64,000 nucleotides of DNA from JBBARC01 sp040400005 (GTDB lineage: Bacteria; Pseudomonadota; Alphaproteobacteria; Acetobacterales; Acetobacteraceae), in NCBI GenBank assembly GCA_040400005.1, contig JBBARC010000011.1:5897-69896 (forward strand), given 5' to 3'. A model generated the notes under the pieces. That model was not told the DNA's origin. It searched no databases and worked only from the letters and a program-made list of their open reading frames with translations. Both the position numbers and the translations under genes were made by a program. Positions 25,307-34,313 of the stretch are shown in pieces. Each line of letters starts with the position of its first letter. Within the stretch, counting starts at the first letter, position 1.

Positions 25307-26785
25307 TCAGGTCGGTTCGCGCATACCTTCATCAAAGACCGGACGGATACGCACCAGCAGGTAATCCCATACCGTTTGTTCGCCGACCTTGATGTCAATT
25401 TGCACCGGCATACCCGGCACCAGATGAAAATCATGCGGCACGTTTTTCAAATCCAGCCGGTCTAGCGTCACCCGTGTATCAAAGAAATACGGACTGGACG
25501 GCGCCGCCCCGGTAAACACCATGTCGCTGGTGGTGCCGGAACTGGCTGCACCACCCGAATTGGCGTTGGTTAAAAAACTATCGGCACTGATCAGCCGTAC
25601 CGTGCCAAAGCCCATGCCGAAATTATTATACGGGAAGGTGGTGAACTTCACCGATACCGGCATACCAATCACCACAAAGCCGGCTTCATCACCCGACACC
25701 TGGGCCTGAATTTCCAGCGGCGCGTTCAGTGGCACCAGGGTGAAGAAAGTTTGCCCGGCCTGCAGCACCGAACCGATCGACACCGGCGCCACCGCCAGCA
25801 CAATGGCATCCTGATCAGCGCGCAGATCGATCAGTTTCAGGCTCAGTGCCGCATGATCGAGCTGGTTGCGGTAATTGGCCAGCTGCACACTGTCATCGGT
25901 TAAGGTTTGCGAGACATCGGCAAACCATTGCTGGTTATAGCTTTGCAACTGCCCTTGCAGGGCGGCCAAGGTTTGGGTGGCGGTTTCGCGCTGCTGCACG
26001 CTGGTCAGCACCTGGCGTTCCATTTCCAGCCGCGCGTTCACCGCCGCCAAAGTGTCCAACCTGCTGCCAACCTGCTGCTGTTCGAGCTGGTGGCGCATGC
26101 GTTCAACATCGGTGGCAACCCCAGTTTGCTTGGCATACTGGCTGATATTGGCTTCCGCCGCTAAGATTTGGGCGTGCTGCGCATCGATCTGGCCTTGGTA
26201 ATAGCGCAGCTGCGCATCGCGCGCGGCGGCGCGCTGGATAAAAATATTTTCCTGCACCAGGGCGCCGCCGGTCAGGCTTTTGGGCTTGTACGGCACTGCG
26301 TGCAATTCGGCGCCAAGGCGATCAACCTCGGTCTGGTAACGATCAAGCTGTTCCTGGGCGGCGGTGGTGTCACTGGCGGCAACGGTGGGGTCTAGCTGCG
26401 CCAGCAACTGGCCTTTGCGCACAATATCGCCTTCCGACACCGCGATGGTGCGCACAACGGCGGGGTTCACCGGCTGCACCACCAATTCGGGGGTTAGTGA
26501 AATCACCTTGCCGCTGGCCGACACAATGCGGTCGATGTTGAATATCCCAAACGAGATAAACAGCAGCAACACCATGACGAAAATCGCCCAGATCGCGTTG
26601 CGGGCGACCGGTTTTGCCGCTGTTGCCATCATCGCCGCCGACGGCGAATAAAACTCCAGCACCTCGGCGCCTTCGTCCACCACGGCGGGGGCCGGGCGTA
26701 ACCAAGCGATCAGGGAGCGTGCACTGAGCGCGGGTGAGCGGTCTTTTTCTGGCGGCGTTTCTGGCGGTGACGCGGTCATCGACAT
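25307..26785 (-). CDS. HlyD-family type I secretion adaptor
   Basis: 492 residues. A cytoplasmic N-terminus, one membrane anchor at about 64-84 (IWAIFVMVLLLFISFG), then a lipoyl/biotinyl half (VVRTIAVSEGDIVRKGQLLAQLDP), a long coiled-coil hairpin (about 140-330) and the beta-barrel region with LEIQAQVSGDEAGFVVIGM and VPGMPVQIDIKVGEQT near the C-terminus. It bridges the inner-membrane ABC transporter to an outer-membrane TolC-type channel; no tolC is in the window. It starts 6 bp after the ABC gene, so they are co-transcribed. Confidence 0.93.
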   Translation of the reverse strand: MSMTASPPETPPEKDRSPALSARSLIAWLRPAPAVVDEGAEVLEFYSPSAAMMATAAKPVARNAIWAIFVMVLLLFISFGIFNIDRIVSASGKVISLTPELVVQPVNPAVVRTIAVSEGDIVRKGQLLAQLDPTVAASDTTAAQEQLDRYQTEVDRLGAELHAVPYKPKSLTGGALVQENIFIQRAAARDAQLRYYQGQIDAQHAQILAAEANISQYAKQTGVATDVERMRHQLEQQQVGSRLDTLAAVNARLEMERQVLTSVQQRETATQTLAALQGQLQSYNQQWFADVSQTLTDDSVQLANYRNQLDHAALSLKLIDLRADQDAIVLAVAPVSIGSVLQAGQTFFTLVPLNAPLEIQAQVSGDEAGFVVIGMPVSVKFTTFPYNNFGMGFGTVRLISADSFLTNANSGGAASSGTTSDMVFTGAAPSSPYFFDTRVTLDRLDLKNVPHDFHLVPGMPVQIDIKVGEQTVWDYLLVRIRPVFDEGMREPT

Positions 26786-26791
26786 GGCGGA

Positions 26792-29110
26792 TCAGCTTCC
26801 CTGGGTCAGTGCGGGCGGCCCCATTGGCGCTTGCGGGGGCGCTTGCGGGGGCGCTTGCGATGCAGCTTGCGTTGCGGCCAGACGTGCCGAATCGTTAATA
26901 TGGCGGTTTTGCTGGTTCCACAGTGTGCGGTAAATCGCGCAGCGTTCCAGCAACACGCTGTGCGGTGCCACGTCCATCACGGCGCCCTGGTCCAGCACCA
27001 TGATCAGATCGCAATTGACCAGGCTGGATAGCCGATGCGACACAATCACCATGGTGCGGCCCTTGCCGATACGCTCCAAATTGGCGTTCACCAGGGCTTC
27101 ACTTTCGGGATCGAGCGCGCTGGTCGCTTCATCCAAAATCATGATGCGCGGGTTGGTGATCACCGCACGCGCAATCGCCAGGCGCTGACGCTGCCCGCCT
27201 GAGATGTTGGTCGAGCCTTCCTCAATCCAGGTATCGTAACCCTGGGGCATGCGTTCAATAAATTCCTCGGCCCCGGCCAGGCGGGCGGCCCGCACCGCAT
27301 CTTCCAGCGTCAACCCAGGCCTGCCAGCGGTGATGTTTTCACGAATGGTGCCGCGAAACAGAAAATTATCCTGCAGCACGACGCCAAAGCTGCGGCGCAA
27401 ATGGGCAAGGTTAATGTCGCGCATCTCGATGCCGTCGATCCGCACCGCACCGGTATATTCGCGGTTAATCCCTTGCAGCAGCCGGGTAATGGTGGATTTA
27501 CCCGAGCCCGACCGCCCGACCAAGCCCAGCATGGTGCCCGGCGGCACTTCAAAATTCACCCGGTTTAATGCCGGGCGCGACCCCAACGGGTAGGTGAAGG
27601 TGAGATCCTGAAAGGCAATGCGGCCTTCAAATTTCGGCCGCATACCATCGGTGGCGGCGCGGGTTTCGGTTGGGTTGTTCAGCACCATGGCGACCTGCGC
27701 CACCGACGTGCGCGCTTCGTGGTAATCCTGCATCAGCCGCGCAAACCCCACCAAGGGTGCCGCTATGCGGCTGGATAACATCATAAACGCCATCAAGCCG
27801 CCGCGGCTTACGCCGGTTGTATTCATCAGCGCCAAATAGGCGCCAAACAACAGCACGCCGCGGGTCATGAACATCTGCAGCGGGTCGGTCAGGGTTTGCG
27901 GCCAGTTCGACAGCCGCCCGGCGGCCAGACGCCAACTGGCGGCATCGGCGCAGCGCGCATCCCACAAGGCTTTTTGCTGGGGTTCTAAGGCCAGCGATTT
28001 CACCGTGCGAATACCGTGAATGGTTTCGGTCAGCACCGCCCCTTTGCGATGCTCAGCCTGGATCGCCAGCCCGATCAGGCGGCCGATGCGGGGCAGGAAG
28101 ATAATGATCACCAGCGCAATGAGACCGGCCACGGCAAACGCGATCATCGCCAAAACCGGCTGCAAATACAGCAAAACCGGGCCCAAAATCAGCAGGGTGA
28201 CGCCATCGAGAATGGTGGTCAGCAGCTTGCCGGTGAGAAATTCGCGCACTTTGTAAATTTCGCGCATCCGGCCAATGGTTTCGCCGGCCTGACTGCGTTC
28301 AAAAAACTCCAGCGGCAACGATAGCAGCCGTGAAAACGTGTGCAGATTGATCATGGTATCAAGCCGCATGCCCAATACCTGAAGCAATTCGCGCTGCGCC
28401 CAGCCCAAAATGGCTTCAAACACCATCATGATGCCCAGCACCATGGCGACCAGTTTCAGCGTGTTGATGCTGTTATATTCCAGCACGCGTTCGATCACGA
28501 TCATCACGATCAGCGCCGGCAGAATGCTCAACGCCGATAGCACCACGGAAGCCGCGCCGATTTGTACTAAAAACTTGCGCTGCAACATCACCCGGCTGGC
28601 GATCCAGCCTAAGGTGAACGGTGCCTCGCCTTCGCCCGCACCACTGGGCCGGCGCACCAGAATAGTATCGCCGCCCCAGGCCTGTTCCAGGCGCAGCCGG
28701 TCGATCGCCACGGGCGGTTCTGAATCGCGTGCAGTGGGGCTTTTCAGCCAGATAATATCGCGCGCCTTATCAGCGCCGACCACCAGGCCGGCACTGCCAT
28801 CACGCAGCAGCAAAATCACCGGCTCGGCTTCACGCAAGCGGAACAGCCCGCCCCATTTCAGCCGCACCGCCTTGGCCGATAAAGATTGCTCGCGCAGCCA
28901 AGCGGCAAGGGATGCCGGTGACGGGTAAGGTTCATCGGGTTGCGCGCGGTAGCTGCCGAGATCGAGATCGACGCCAAAAAACCGCGCCGCCGCGATGGCT
29001 GCCCGCAGGCGCAATTCCGACGGGGTTAGCGGCTCGTTAGCATCGCCGGCGCCACCAAAGCCTTCGCCGCCGCCGTCTGCTGGTGCCGTATTCGCGTTGA
29101 TCTCGTCCAA
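26792..29110 (-). CDS. Type I secretion ABC transporter, C39-like domain
   Basis: 772 residues. Residues about 28-150 form a peptidase-C39-like domain without the catalytic Cys (the usual Cys region reads LRLRAAIAAARFFGV), as in HlyB-type transporters of uncleaved RTX substrates. Six membrane helices follow (about 170-450), then an ATPase domain with Walker A GLVGRSGSGKST, signature ISGGQRQRLAIA, Walker B IMILDEATSALD and switch His in IVSHRLSS. The C-terminal tail carries PPQAPPQAP repeats from a 12-bp minisatellite. First gene of the minus-strand block; no RTX substrate gene is visible in the window. Confidence 0.93.
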   Translation of the reverse strand: MDEINANTAPADGGGEGFGGAGDANEPLTPSELRLRAAIAAARFFGVDLDLGSYRAQPDEPYPSPASLAAWLREQSLSAKAVRLKWGGLFRLREAEPVILLLRDGSAGLVVGADKARDIIWLKSPTARDSEPPVAIDRLRLEQAWGGDTILVRRPSGAGEGEAPFTLGWIASRVMLQRKFLVQIGAASVVLSALSILPALIVMIVIERVLEYNSINTLKLVAMVLGIMMVFEAILGWAQRELLQVLGMRLDTMINLHTFSRLLSLPLEFFERSQAGETIGRMREIYKVREFLTGKLLTTILDGVTLLILGPVLLYLQPVLAMIAFAVAGLIALVIIIFLPRIGRLIGLAIQAEHRKGAVLTETIHGIRTVKSLALEPQQKALWDARCADAASWRLAAGRLSNWPQTLTDPLQMFMTRGVLLFGAYLALMNTTGVSRGGLMAFMMLSSRIAAPLVGFARLMQDYHEARTSVAQVAMVLNNPTETRAATDGMRPKFEGRIAFQDLTFTYPLGSRPALNRVNFEVPPGTMLGLVGRSGSGKSTITRLLQGINREYTGAVRIDGIEMRDINLAHLRRSFGVVLQDNFLFRGTIRENITAGRPGLTLEDAVRAARLAGAEEFIERMPQGYDTWIEEGSTNISGGQRQRLAIARAVITNPRIMILDEATSALDPESEALVNANLERIGKGRTMVIVSHRLSSLVNCDLIMVLDQGAVMDVAPHSVLLERCAIYRTLWNQQNRHINDSARLAATQAASQAPPQAPPQAPMGPPALTQGS
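26827..26862. repeat. 12-bp coding minisatellite in ABC transporter gene
   Basis: Three copies of GCGCTTGCGGGG (the last with two changes). Read on the minus strand they encode the QAPP repeats in the last 25 residues of the ABC transporter. Confidence 0.85.
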
Positions 29111-29434
29111 GCGTCGCTACTCCACACGTATCGGCCAAATCTCAGCCGCAACCAGACCACGCCACACCGGCCTGCACATCGCATGCCCATGCCCTACCAC
29201 ACCAACCCTTGGCTGGTGGTGAATTTAACCCGCAGCGCCGGCAACGAACCCAGTTTGGTGAGGGCCGGGTGGGGGCTTCCCCGCGCCGCGCGCTTGGCCC
29301 AAACTAAGCCCGTGGGCGCCGCCTATACCGCATTTCGCCTACAGTTTGCTTACTCATGCGAAGCAGGGGCAGGCGTCAAGGCCTGATCTGATGATGCCCA
29401 ACCGCTGCCACCCGCCACCGGAGTTCCGCATTCT
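29111..29434. other. Divergent intergenic region
   Basis: 324 bp between the minus-strand T1SS block and the plus-strand acetyltransferase gene. It must hold both promoters, but I see no clear -35/-10 pair, palindrome or small gene. Confidence 0.5.
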
Positions 29435-29956
29435 ATGCGCATTACCGCCGCCAGCCCCGATGCCATCGCCGCCATCACCGCGATTTACGCCCACCACGTG
29501 ATCGCCGGCACCGGCACGTTTGAGGAGGTCGCCCCGGACCAGCCCGCCATGGCCGCCCGCCTGCAGGCCGGCACCAGCGCAGGGTTTCCCTGGCTTATTG
29601 CAACCGACGATAGCGGCGTGCTGGGCTTTGGCTATTACGGCCCATTCCGCGCCCGCAGCGCCTATGGGGCGACCGTGGAAGACAGTGTTTATGTGCGCGA
29701 CGATGTGCGCGGCCAGGGCGTTGGCAAGGCCATTCTGGCCGCCCTCATCGCCCATGCCAAAGCTGCTAACTTAAAGCAAATGCTGGCGTTAATTGGTGAT
29801 TCTGAAAACATTGGCTCGATCGGCGCGCATGCATCATTAGGCTTTCGCCAGGCCGGCGTGCTGCGCGATGTCGGCTTTAAATTTGGCCGCTGGCTGGATG
29901 TGGTGATCATGCAACTTACCCTGCAACCTGGCAGCGAACACGAGGCTCCCCCATGA
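29435..29956 (+). CDS. GNAT N-acetyltransferase, phosphinothricin-type
   Basis: 173 residues matching the Pat/Bar-like GNAT group: MRITAASPDAIAAITAIYAHHVIAGTGTFEEVAP at the N-terminus, and the acetyl-CoA loop VRDDVRGQGVGKAILAALI (Q/R-x2-G-x-G/A pattern) followed by IGDSENIGSIGAHASLGF. Such enzymes acetylate phosphinothricin, methionine sulfone or related amines. The gene overlaps the RDD gene by 4 bp (ATGA), so the two are coupled. Confidence 0.88.
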   Translation: MRITAASPDAIAAITAIYAHHVIAGTGTFEEVAPDQPAMAARLQAGTSAGFPWLIATDDSGVLGFGYYGPFRARSAYGATVEDSVYVRDDVRGQGVGKAILAALIAHAKAANLKQMLALIGDSENIGSIGAHASLGFRQAGVLRDVGFKFGRWLDVVIMQLTLQPGSEHEAPP

Positions 29957-30405
29957 GAGACATCTCCACCAACAACGCCCCGTATTTAACCGATGGCGTG
30001 CTCGGCCGGCGGCTGTTGGCCTGGGCCATCGATGCGGTTTTGTGCGGTTTGGTCAGCGCCGCCCTGGCCCTTGCGCTGTTCTTTTTCGGCCTGCTCACCT
30101 TTGGCTTAGGCTGGTATTTATATGCGCTGATGTGGCTGGTGCCGATCGCCTACACATATTTGTGTGTGGCATCCGCGGCACAGGCAACCCCCGGCCAACG
30201 CGCGGTTGGCCTGGTTGTGGTGGCCGATCTCGACCTCGGTTCGCCCAACGGCGCCCAGGCGCTGGTCTATGCGGTGGGGTTCTGGGCAACCCTTGCCGCG
30301 GCAGGCCCCCTACTGCTGGTCAGCCTAGTCACCGCGCGGTCGCGCTGCCTGCACGATATCATCAGCGGCCTAGTGGTGATCCGCGCCGACTCACCGCAGC
30401 CCTAA
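29953..30405 (+). CDS. RDD-family membrane protein
   Basis: 150 residues with three or four hydrophobic segments. The RDD hallmarks are visible: Arg and Asp in the first membrane region (LGRRLLAWAIDAVLCG) and the later Asp in the last region (TARSRCLHDIISGLVVI). QATPGQRAVGLVVV is the typical loop. RDD proteins are poorly understood; some act in ion homeostasis. It is coupled to the GNAT gene and followed by palindromic element copy B. Confidence 0.85.
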   Translation: MRDISTNNAPYLTDGVLGRRLLAWAIDAVLCGLVSAALALALFFFGLLTFGLGWYLYALMWLVPIAYTYLCVASAAQATPGQRAVGLVVVADLDLGSPNGAQALVYAVGFWATLAAAGPLLLVSLVTARSRCLHDIISGLVVIRADSPQP

Positions 30406-30430
30406 GTGCCAGGGCAATCGGGTGAAAGTA

Positions 30431-30594
30431 AGAGTCTTCATTTTTCTGAAGAAAAAGAAGCAAAAAGACTTTTGATCCGCTGGGCCTGGGGGCACCCTGC
30501 CACCGCGTTCTCCGAACCAGCGCAAAAAAGTCTTTTTTGTTTCTTTTTTCTTCAGAAAAAAGAAAATTCTTACTTTTTTGGCATTCACCCGATT
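30431..30594. repeat. Palindromic intergenic element, copy B
   Basis: The same arms as copy A (TTTTTCTGAAGAAAAAGAAG and AAAAAGACTTTTG facing AAAAAAGTCTTTTTTG and TTTTTTCTTCAGAAAAAA), around a core with CTGGGCCTGGGGGCACCCTG and CACCGCGTTCTCCGAACC. It is between two co-oriented genes, RDD and bpt. Confidence 0.92.
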
Positions 30595-30650
30595 GCCCTG
30601 CCCTAGAAGCGTTTCCTGCTTGACCGCGCGGGTGCCAGTTTGAAACACTC

Positions 30651-31484
30651 GTGTTTGAAACACTGATTGCCACCGCCTCTACCGGAGACATTTTAACCCA
30701 AGTGACCTACACGCCGCCCCGCCGGCCGCAGTTTTTCTACACCACCGCGCCGCTGCCTTGCCCCTATGTGCAGGGTAGGGTGGAGCGCAAAGTGGTGACC
30801 GAAATCGCCGGCCCTGATGCTGAACGTCTGCATGATCGGCTGTCACGCGCGGGGTTTCGCCGCAGCCACAATATTGCCTATGCGCCGGTGTGCCATGGGT
30901 GTTCATCCTGCGTGCCGATCCGCATTCCTGTTGCCAGCTACACCCCCAGCCGCACGATGAAACGGGTGCAGCGCGCCAATCGCGCTATTTTGGGCCACGA
31001 AATTGCGGCGCGTGCTACGGCTGAGCAGTATGCGCTGTTTCAACTGTATCAAGCCGCCCGCCATGGCGAGGGCGATATGGCGGCGATGAGCTTTTATGAT
31101 TACCGCGCCATGGTGGAAGATACCCCCATCGACACCCGGATTGTCGAGTTTCGCGAGGCCAGCGGCCGGCTCATTGGGGTGTGCCTAACCGACCGGTTGG
31201 GCGATGGGGTATCCGCCGTTTACAGCTACTTCGACCCCGCACTTGCCGCCCAATCCTTGGGTAGCTTGGCCATACTTTGGCTGATCGGGTGCGCCGCCGG
31301 CTTAGGTTTGCCTTACGTGTATTTGGGCTACTGGGTGCCGGAAAGCCGCAAAATGGCCTATAAAGCGCGCTTCCGCCCGTGCGAAATTTTGGCCGGCGGC
31401 GCCTGGCGGCCACTGACCGATGCCGATCTGGCCGAGGATTTTGTCAGAACCGGCACGCTGCTGGTGCCGCAAAGCGCCGATTAA
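30651..31484 (+). CDS. bpt: Aspartate/glutamate leucyltransferase (Bpt)
   Basis: 277 residues as drawn from GTG 30651; GTG 30702 (VTYTPPRRPQFF) is another possible start. Family signatures: PQFFYTTAPLPCPYVQGR, HNIAYAPVCHGCSSCVPIRI with the conserved Cys, SRTMKRVQRAN, MSFYDYRAMVEDTP, and YSYFDPALAAQSLGSLAIL. The enzyme transfers Leu from Leu-tRNA to N-terminal Asp/Glu (or oxidised Met/Cys) of proteins, marking them for ClpS/ClpAP by the N-end rule. The stop overlaps the convergent VWA gene by 4 bp. Confidence 0.93.
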   Translation: MFETLIATASTGDILTQVTYTPPRRPQFFYTTAPLPCPYVQGRVERKVVTEIAGPDAERLHDRLSRAGFRRSHNIAYAPVCHGCSSCVPIRIPVASYTPSRTMKRVQRANRAILGHEIAARATAEQYALFQLYQAARHGEGDMAAMSFYDYRAMVEDTPIDTRIVEFREASGRLIGVCLTDRLGDGVSAVYSYFDPALAAQSLGSLAILWLIGCAAGLGLPYVYLGYWVPESRKMAYKARFRPCEILAGGAWRPLTDADLAEDFVRTGTLLVPQSAD

Positions 31485-32596
31485 GGTTTGGCGCCGAGCA
31501 GCCCGGCCAAAGCCTGCAAGCTTGCTACACTGTGGCCGGCGCGAAACACATCAACATGCGCCAAGATGGTTGCCACACTACGCGCGCGCGGTTCGAATTT
31601 TTCATAGCGTAACAACGGGTTAAGCCAGATAATTTGGCGTGCATTGCGGGCAAGCCGGGCCATTTCAACCGCCAGGCGGTTGTGCCCGGCGCCCACATCA
31701 GCCGTGGCATCGGGGCGATCCAGCCCATCGCTGATCAGCACCACATCGGCGCGTTCCGCCAGCACCCGGCGCGCCCAGTTGCGGTTAAAGTCGGCCAGGC
31801 TATCAGCGATGCGGGTGCCGCCGGCAAAATCGCCGATCAGCGGCGCCAGCTTGGCCAGCGCCTGGCCGGCATCGCGGCAATGCAGGGCACGGGTGACGTG
31901 GGTTAAGCTGGTTGCAAACACAAACACTTGGGAATCGCTGCGGCTTGCCACCAGCGCATGCAAAAAATGCAACAATACCTGGGCGTAGCCGGCCATGCTG
32001 GCGGAGATATCGCACAGCACCACCAGCTTGGCTGGCCGTTGGCGGCGGGTTTGTGTGCAAAACCGGGTGATATCGCCGCCTTCACGCAAGGCTGCGCGCC
32101 ACGTGGCGGTGAGATCTATCCGCCCGGCCCGTGTGCTAGCCTGCCAGCGCCGCAGCGGGCGCGGGCGGCCGGCGACCGTGATCGCGGCCACCGCGCGTTT
32201 GGCCTGGGCGATGTCGGAGGCCGACATCGCGGCGATATCCATGTGGCGGTGCGCCTGGGCACCACTCGCGGTGCCGGCGGCGGCAAACGCGATCTCTGGC
32301 GGCTGGGCGTTGGGCAAGATTTGCGCCAAACCGGCAGCGGGTGCCGGCCCCGCCATGGGCGCGGCCGGCGCCTGCCAGAACGCATCAAACGCCGCGCTAA
32401 AGTGGGCCAGATGATCGGCCTTATGCACTAGGGTGGCTGCCAAAGCGGCACGCAGTTGGGGGCGGGCAAACACATCGATGCAGGTGCACGCTTGGCTTGC
32501 GGCGATGATATCGGCTGGCCCGGCCGGCACGCCGGCTGCGCGCAAAGCCTGAGCAAAATCAGCGATGCTGGCGGTCAGGGTGGGCAGCGCCACCAT
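31481..32596 (-). CDS. VWA-domain protein, CoxE-like
   Basis: 371 residues. The C-terminal half is a von Willebrand A domain with a MIDAS: LVVLCDISASMAGYAQ (DxSxS), the Thr region VFATSLTHVTRALH, and VVLISDGLDRPDATA. The N-terminal half matches the CoxE family (ADFAQALRAAGVPAGPADII). Such proteins normally work with a MoxR-type AAA+ ATPase to insert cofactors or remodel enzymes, but no moxR-like gene is next to it. A GGAGG ribosome binding site lies about 9 nt before the ATG. It is divergent from phaR. Confidence 0.88.
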   Translation of the reverse strand: MVALPTLTASIADFAQALRAAGVPAGPADIIAASQACTCIDVFARPQLRAALAATLVHKADHLAHFSAAFDAFWQAPAAPMAGPAPAAGLAQILPNAQPPEIAFAAAGTASGAQAHRHMDIAAMSASDIAQAKRAVAAITVAGRPRPLRRWQASTRAGRIDLTATWRAALREGGDITRFCTQTRRQRPAKLVVLCDISASMAGYAQVLLHFLHALVASRSDSQVFVFATSLTHVTRALHCRDAGQALAKLAPLIGDFAGGTRIADSLADFNRNWARRVLAERADVVLISDGLDRPDATADVGAGHNRLAVEMARLARNARQIIWLNPLLRYEKFEPRARSVATILAHVDVFRAGHSVASLQALAGLLGAKP

Positions 32597-32738
32597 GGTC
32601 TGAAACCTCCCCGGTTACGTAAATGCAGTCTTTTTACCCCGTGAGCGCCAAACCCGCTGGTTTTTCTCGCATTGCGGCGCGATTGTGTTTATGGCCGGAT
32701 TGCTGCCCTGCACCACGGCGGCCACGGAGAGGATGAGC

Positions 32739-33431
32739 ATGACGGAAAACGCGGCCCCCAACACCCCCAGCACCACGCCAGACGCCAAAGCAGCCAGCCC
32801 AGTGGTGGTCAAAAAATACGCCAACCGGCGGCTCTATAACACCGAAAGCTCAAGCTACATCACACTCGATAATCTCGCCGACATGGTGCGCGCCGGGCGC
32901 GATTTTATTGTGTACGACGCCCGCAGCGGCGACGACATCACCCGCTCGGTGCTGACGCAGATCATCGTTGAAGAAGAAAACAAGGGCCACGCCCTGCTAC
33001 CGACGGCGTTTTTGCGTCAGTTGATCGGGTTTTATGGCGATCGCTTCGGCGGGCTGATGCCGCGCTACCTGGAACAAAGTTTTGCCGCCTTCGCGCGCCA
33101 GCAAGAACAGGTGCGCGATGCGGTGGACCAAACTCTGGGCAGCATTCTGCCGGCCCCGATCGAGGGGCTGCGGCGGCAGAACGTGGCGATTATGGAACGC
33201 GCGCTAAACCTGTTTTCGCCCTTTAAGGGCGATAACGGCAAACCCGATCTAACGCCGGCGACCATGCCGATGCCGGCCGCCAACGAGCCGCCCAACGAAC
33301 CCAGTGACAGCACCGATGACATCGCCGCCTTGCGCGCCGAAAATGCCCGGTTGCGGCAGGAACTGGCCGAGCAGGCCAACGCCGCCGCGAAACCTGCCAG
33401 CAAAACTGGCGCCAAACCGCCAGCACCCTAA
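32739..33431 (+). CDS. phaR: Polyhydroxyalkanoate synthesis repressor PhaR
   Basis: 230 residues from MTENAAPN, chosen because GGAGAGG lies 5-7 nt upstream; longer starts are possible. The PHB/PHA accumulation regulator DNA-binding domain is at about 20-80 (VVVKKYANRRLYNTESSSYI, then ARSGDDITRSVLTQII), followed by two accumulation-regulator repeats (LLPTAFLRQLIGFYGDRFGG, FARQQEQVRDAV) and a coiled-coil tail. PhaR binds PHA granules and represses phasin genes and itself. No PHA synthase or phasin genes are in the window. Confidence 0.93.
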   Translation: MTENAAPNTPSTTPDAKAASPVVVKKYANRRLYNTESSSYITLDNLADMVRAGRDFIVYDARSGDDITRSVLTQIIVEEENKGHALLPTAFLRQLIGFYGDRFGGLMPRYLEQSFAAFARQQEQVRDAVDQTLGSILPAPIEGLRRQNVAIMERALNLFSPFKGDNGKPDLTPATMPMPAANEPPNEPSDSTDDIAALRAENARLRQELAEQANAAAKPASKTGAKPPAP

Positions 33432-33653
33432 CCCACCCAGCCCCGCATTCGCGCCTGCATTAGGCGCTGGTGCGGGGGTTAGGTTTTGTGCCGGGTTCAT
33501 ATTCATCACACATTCATAAATTTGTATTATTTTTTGTTGCCTCACGCGTCTGTGATCGCGTGTTCACATTTTTGCGCGCAGGGCGGGAAACTCTCACGCT
33601 CAACCATCGTTTGTGGTTAATATGAGATCTCAATATTCAGAGGATGCCGAGCG

Positions 33654-34166
33654 GTGATTGCCGCCGGCACCGGTGGTAATGGCATGACACACGATTTACC
33701 TGATTACGCCCGCGACACCGGCCCAGAAACTGTTGGCGATGACGATGATGCGGTACTGCCCGCACAGTCGCGCTCGTCCAACCTCGCGGCCGACGCCGAT
33801 CAGCACGTCGGCGCACGCATCCGCGAACGCCGCGTGATGCTCGGCTTATCACAACAGCAACTCGCCCAAATGATCGGTGTTACCTACCAACAAGCGCATA
33901 AATACGAACGCGGCCTAAACCGCATCTCCGCCGGCCGGCTTTACGAAATTGCCCTCACCCTACGCGTGCCGGTCGCCTGGTTCTTCGAAGGCATGAAAAC
34001 CGACCCCACCGCCATCCCAGACCTCAGCCAAAGCCAACGCCGCTGCCTGGAACTAGCAAGAAACTTCGCCCTCATCGAAAACGAACGCCACCAAGAAGCG
34101 TTAACCCAAATGGCCCGCGCCTTGGCCCAAGCTGTAGGCGGCCCTAACGCCGCAAGGGCCGCGTAA
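33654..34166 (+). CDS. XRE-family transcriptional regulator
   Basis: 170 residues from GTG 33654; ATG 33684 is an alternative. A helix-turn-helix covers about 43-100: ARIRERRVMLGLSQQQLAQM, GVTYQQAHKYERGLNRISAG and RLYEIALTLRVPVAWFFEGM. This belongs to the alphaproteobacterial cro/C1 group with a TYQQ(A/V)xKYExGxNRxSA motif, widespread as global regulators. The C-terminus is helical (RRCLELARNFALIENERHQE). It stands alone and is followed by palindromic element C. Confidence 0.92.
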   Translation: MIAAGTGGNGMTHDLPDYARDTGPETVGDDDDAVLPAQSRSSNLAADADQHVGARIRERRVMLGLSQQQLAQMIGVTYQQAHKYERGLNRISAGRLYEIALTLRVPVAWFFEGMKTDPTAIPDLSQSQRRCLELARNFALIENERHQEALTQMARALAQAVGGPNAARAA

Positions 34167-34175
34167 GACAAGTAA

Positions 34176-34312
34176 GAACCTTCTTTGACTTCCGAAAAGA
34201 AGCAAAAGACTTTTATGACGCTAGTTCGGAGAACGCGGTGGCAGCGTTGCCCCAGGCCCAGCATTATAAAAGTCTTTTTGTTTCTTTTTCTTCAGAAAAA
34301 GAAAATCCTTCT
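34176..34312. repeat. Palindromic intergenic element, copy C
   Basis: Arms CCGAAAAGAAGCAAAAGACTTTTAT and ATAAAAGTCTTTTTG...CTTCAGAAAAAG around an inverted core (GTTCGGAGAACGCGGTGG...CCCAGGCCCAGC), that is, opposite orientation to copies A, B and D. It lies between the convergent XRE and aldehyde dehydrogenase genes and could terminate both. Confidence 0.92.
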
Positions 34313-34313
34313 C

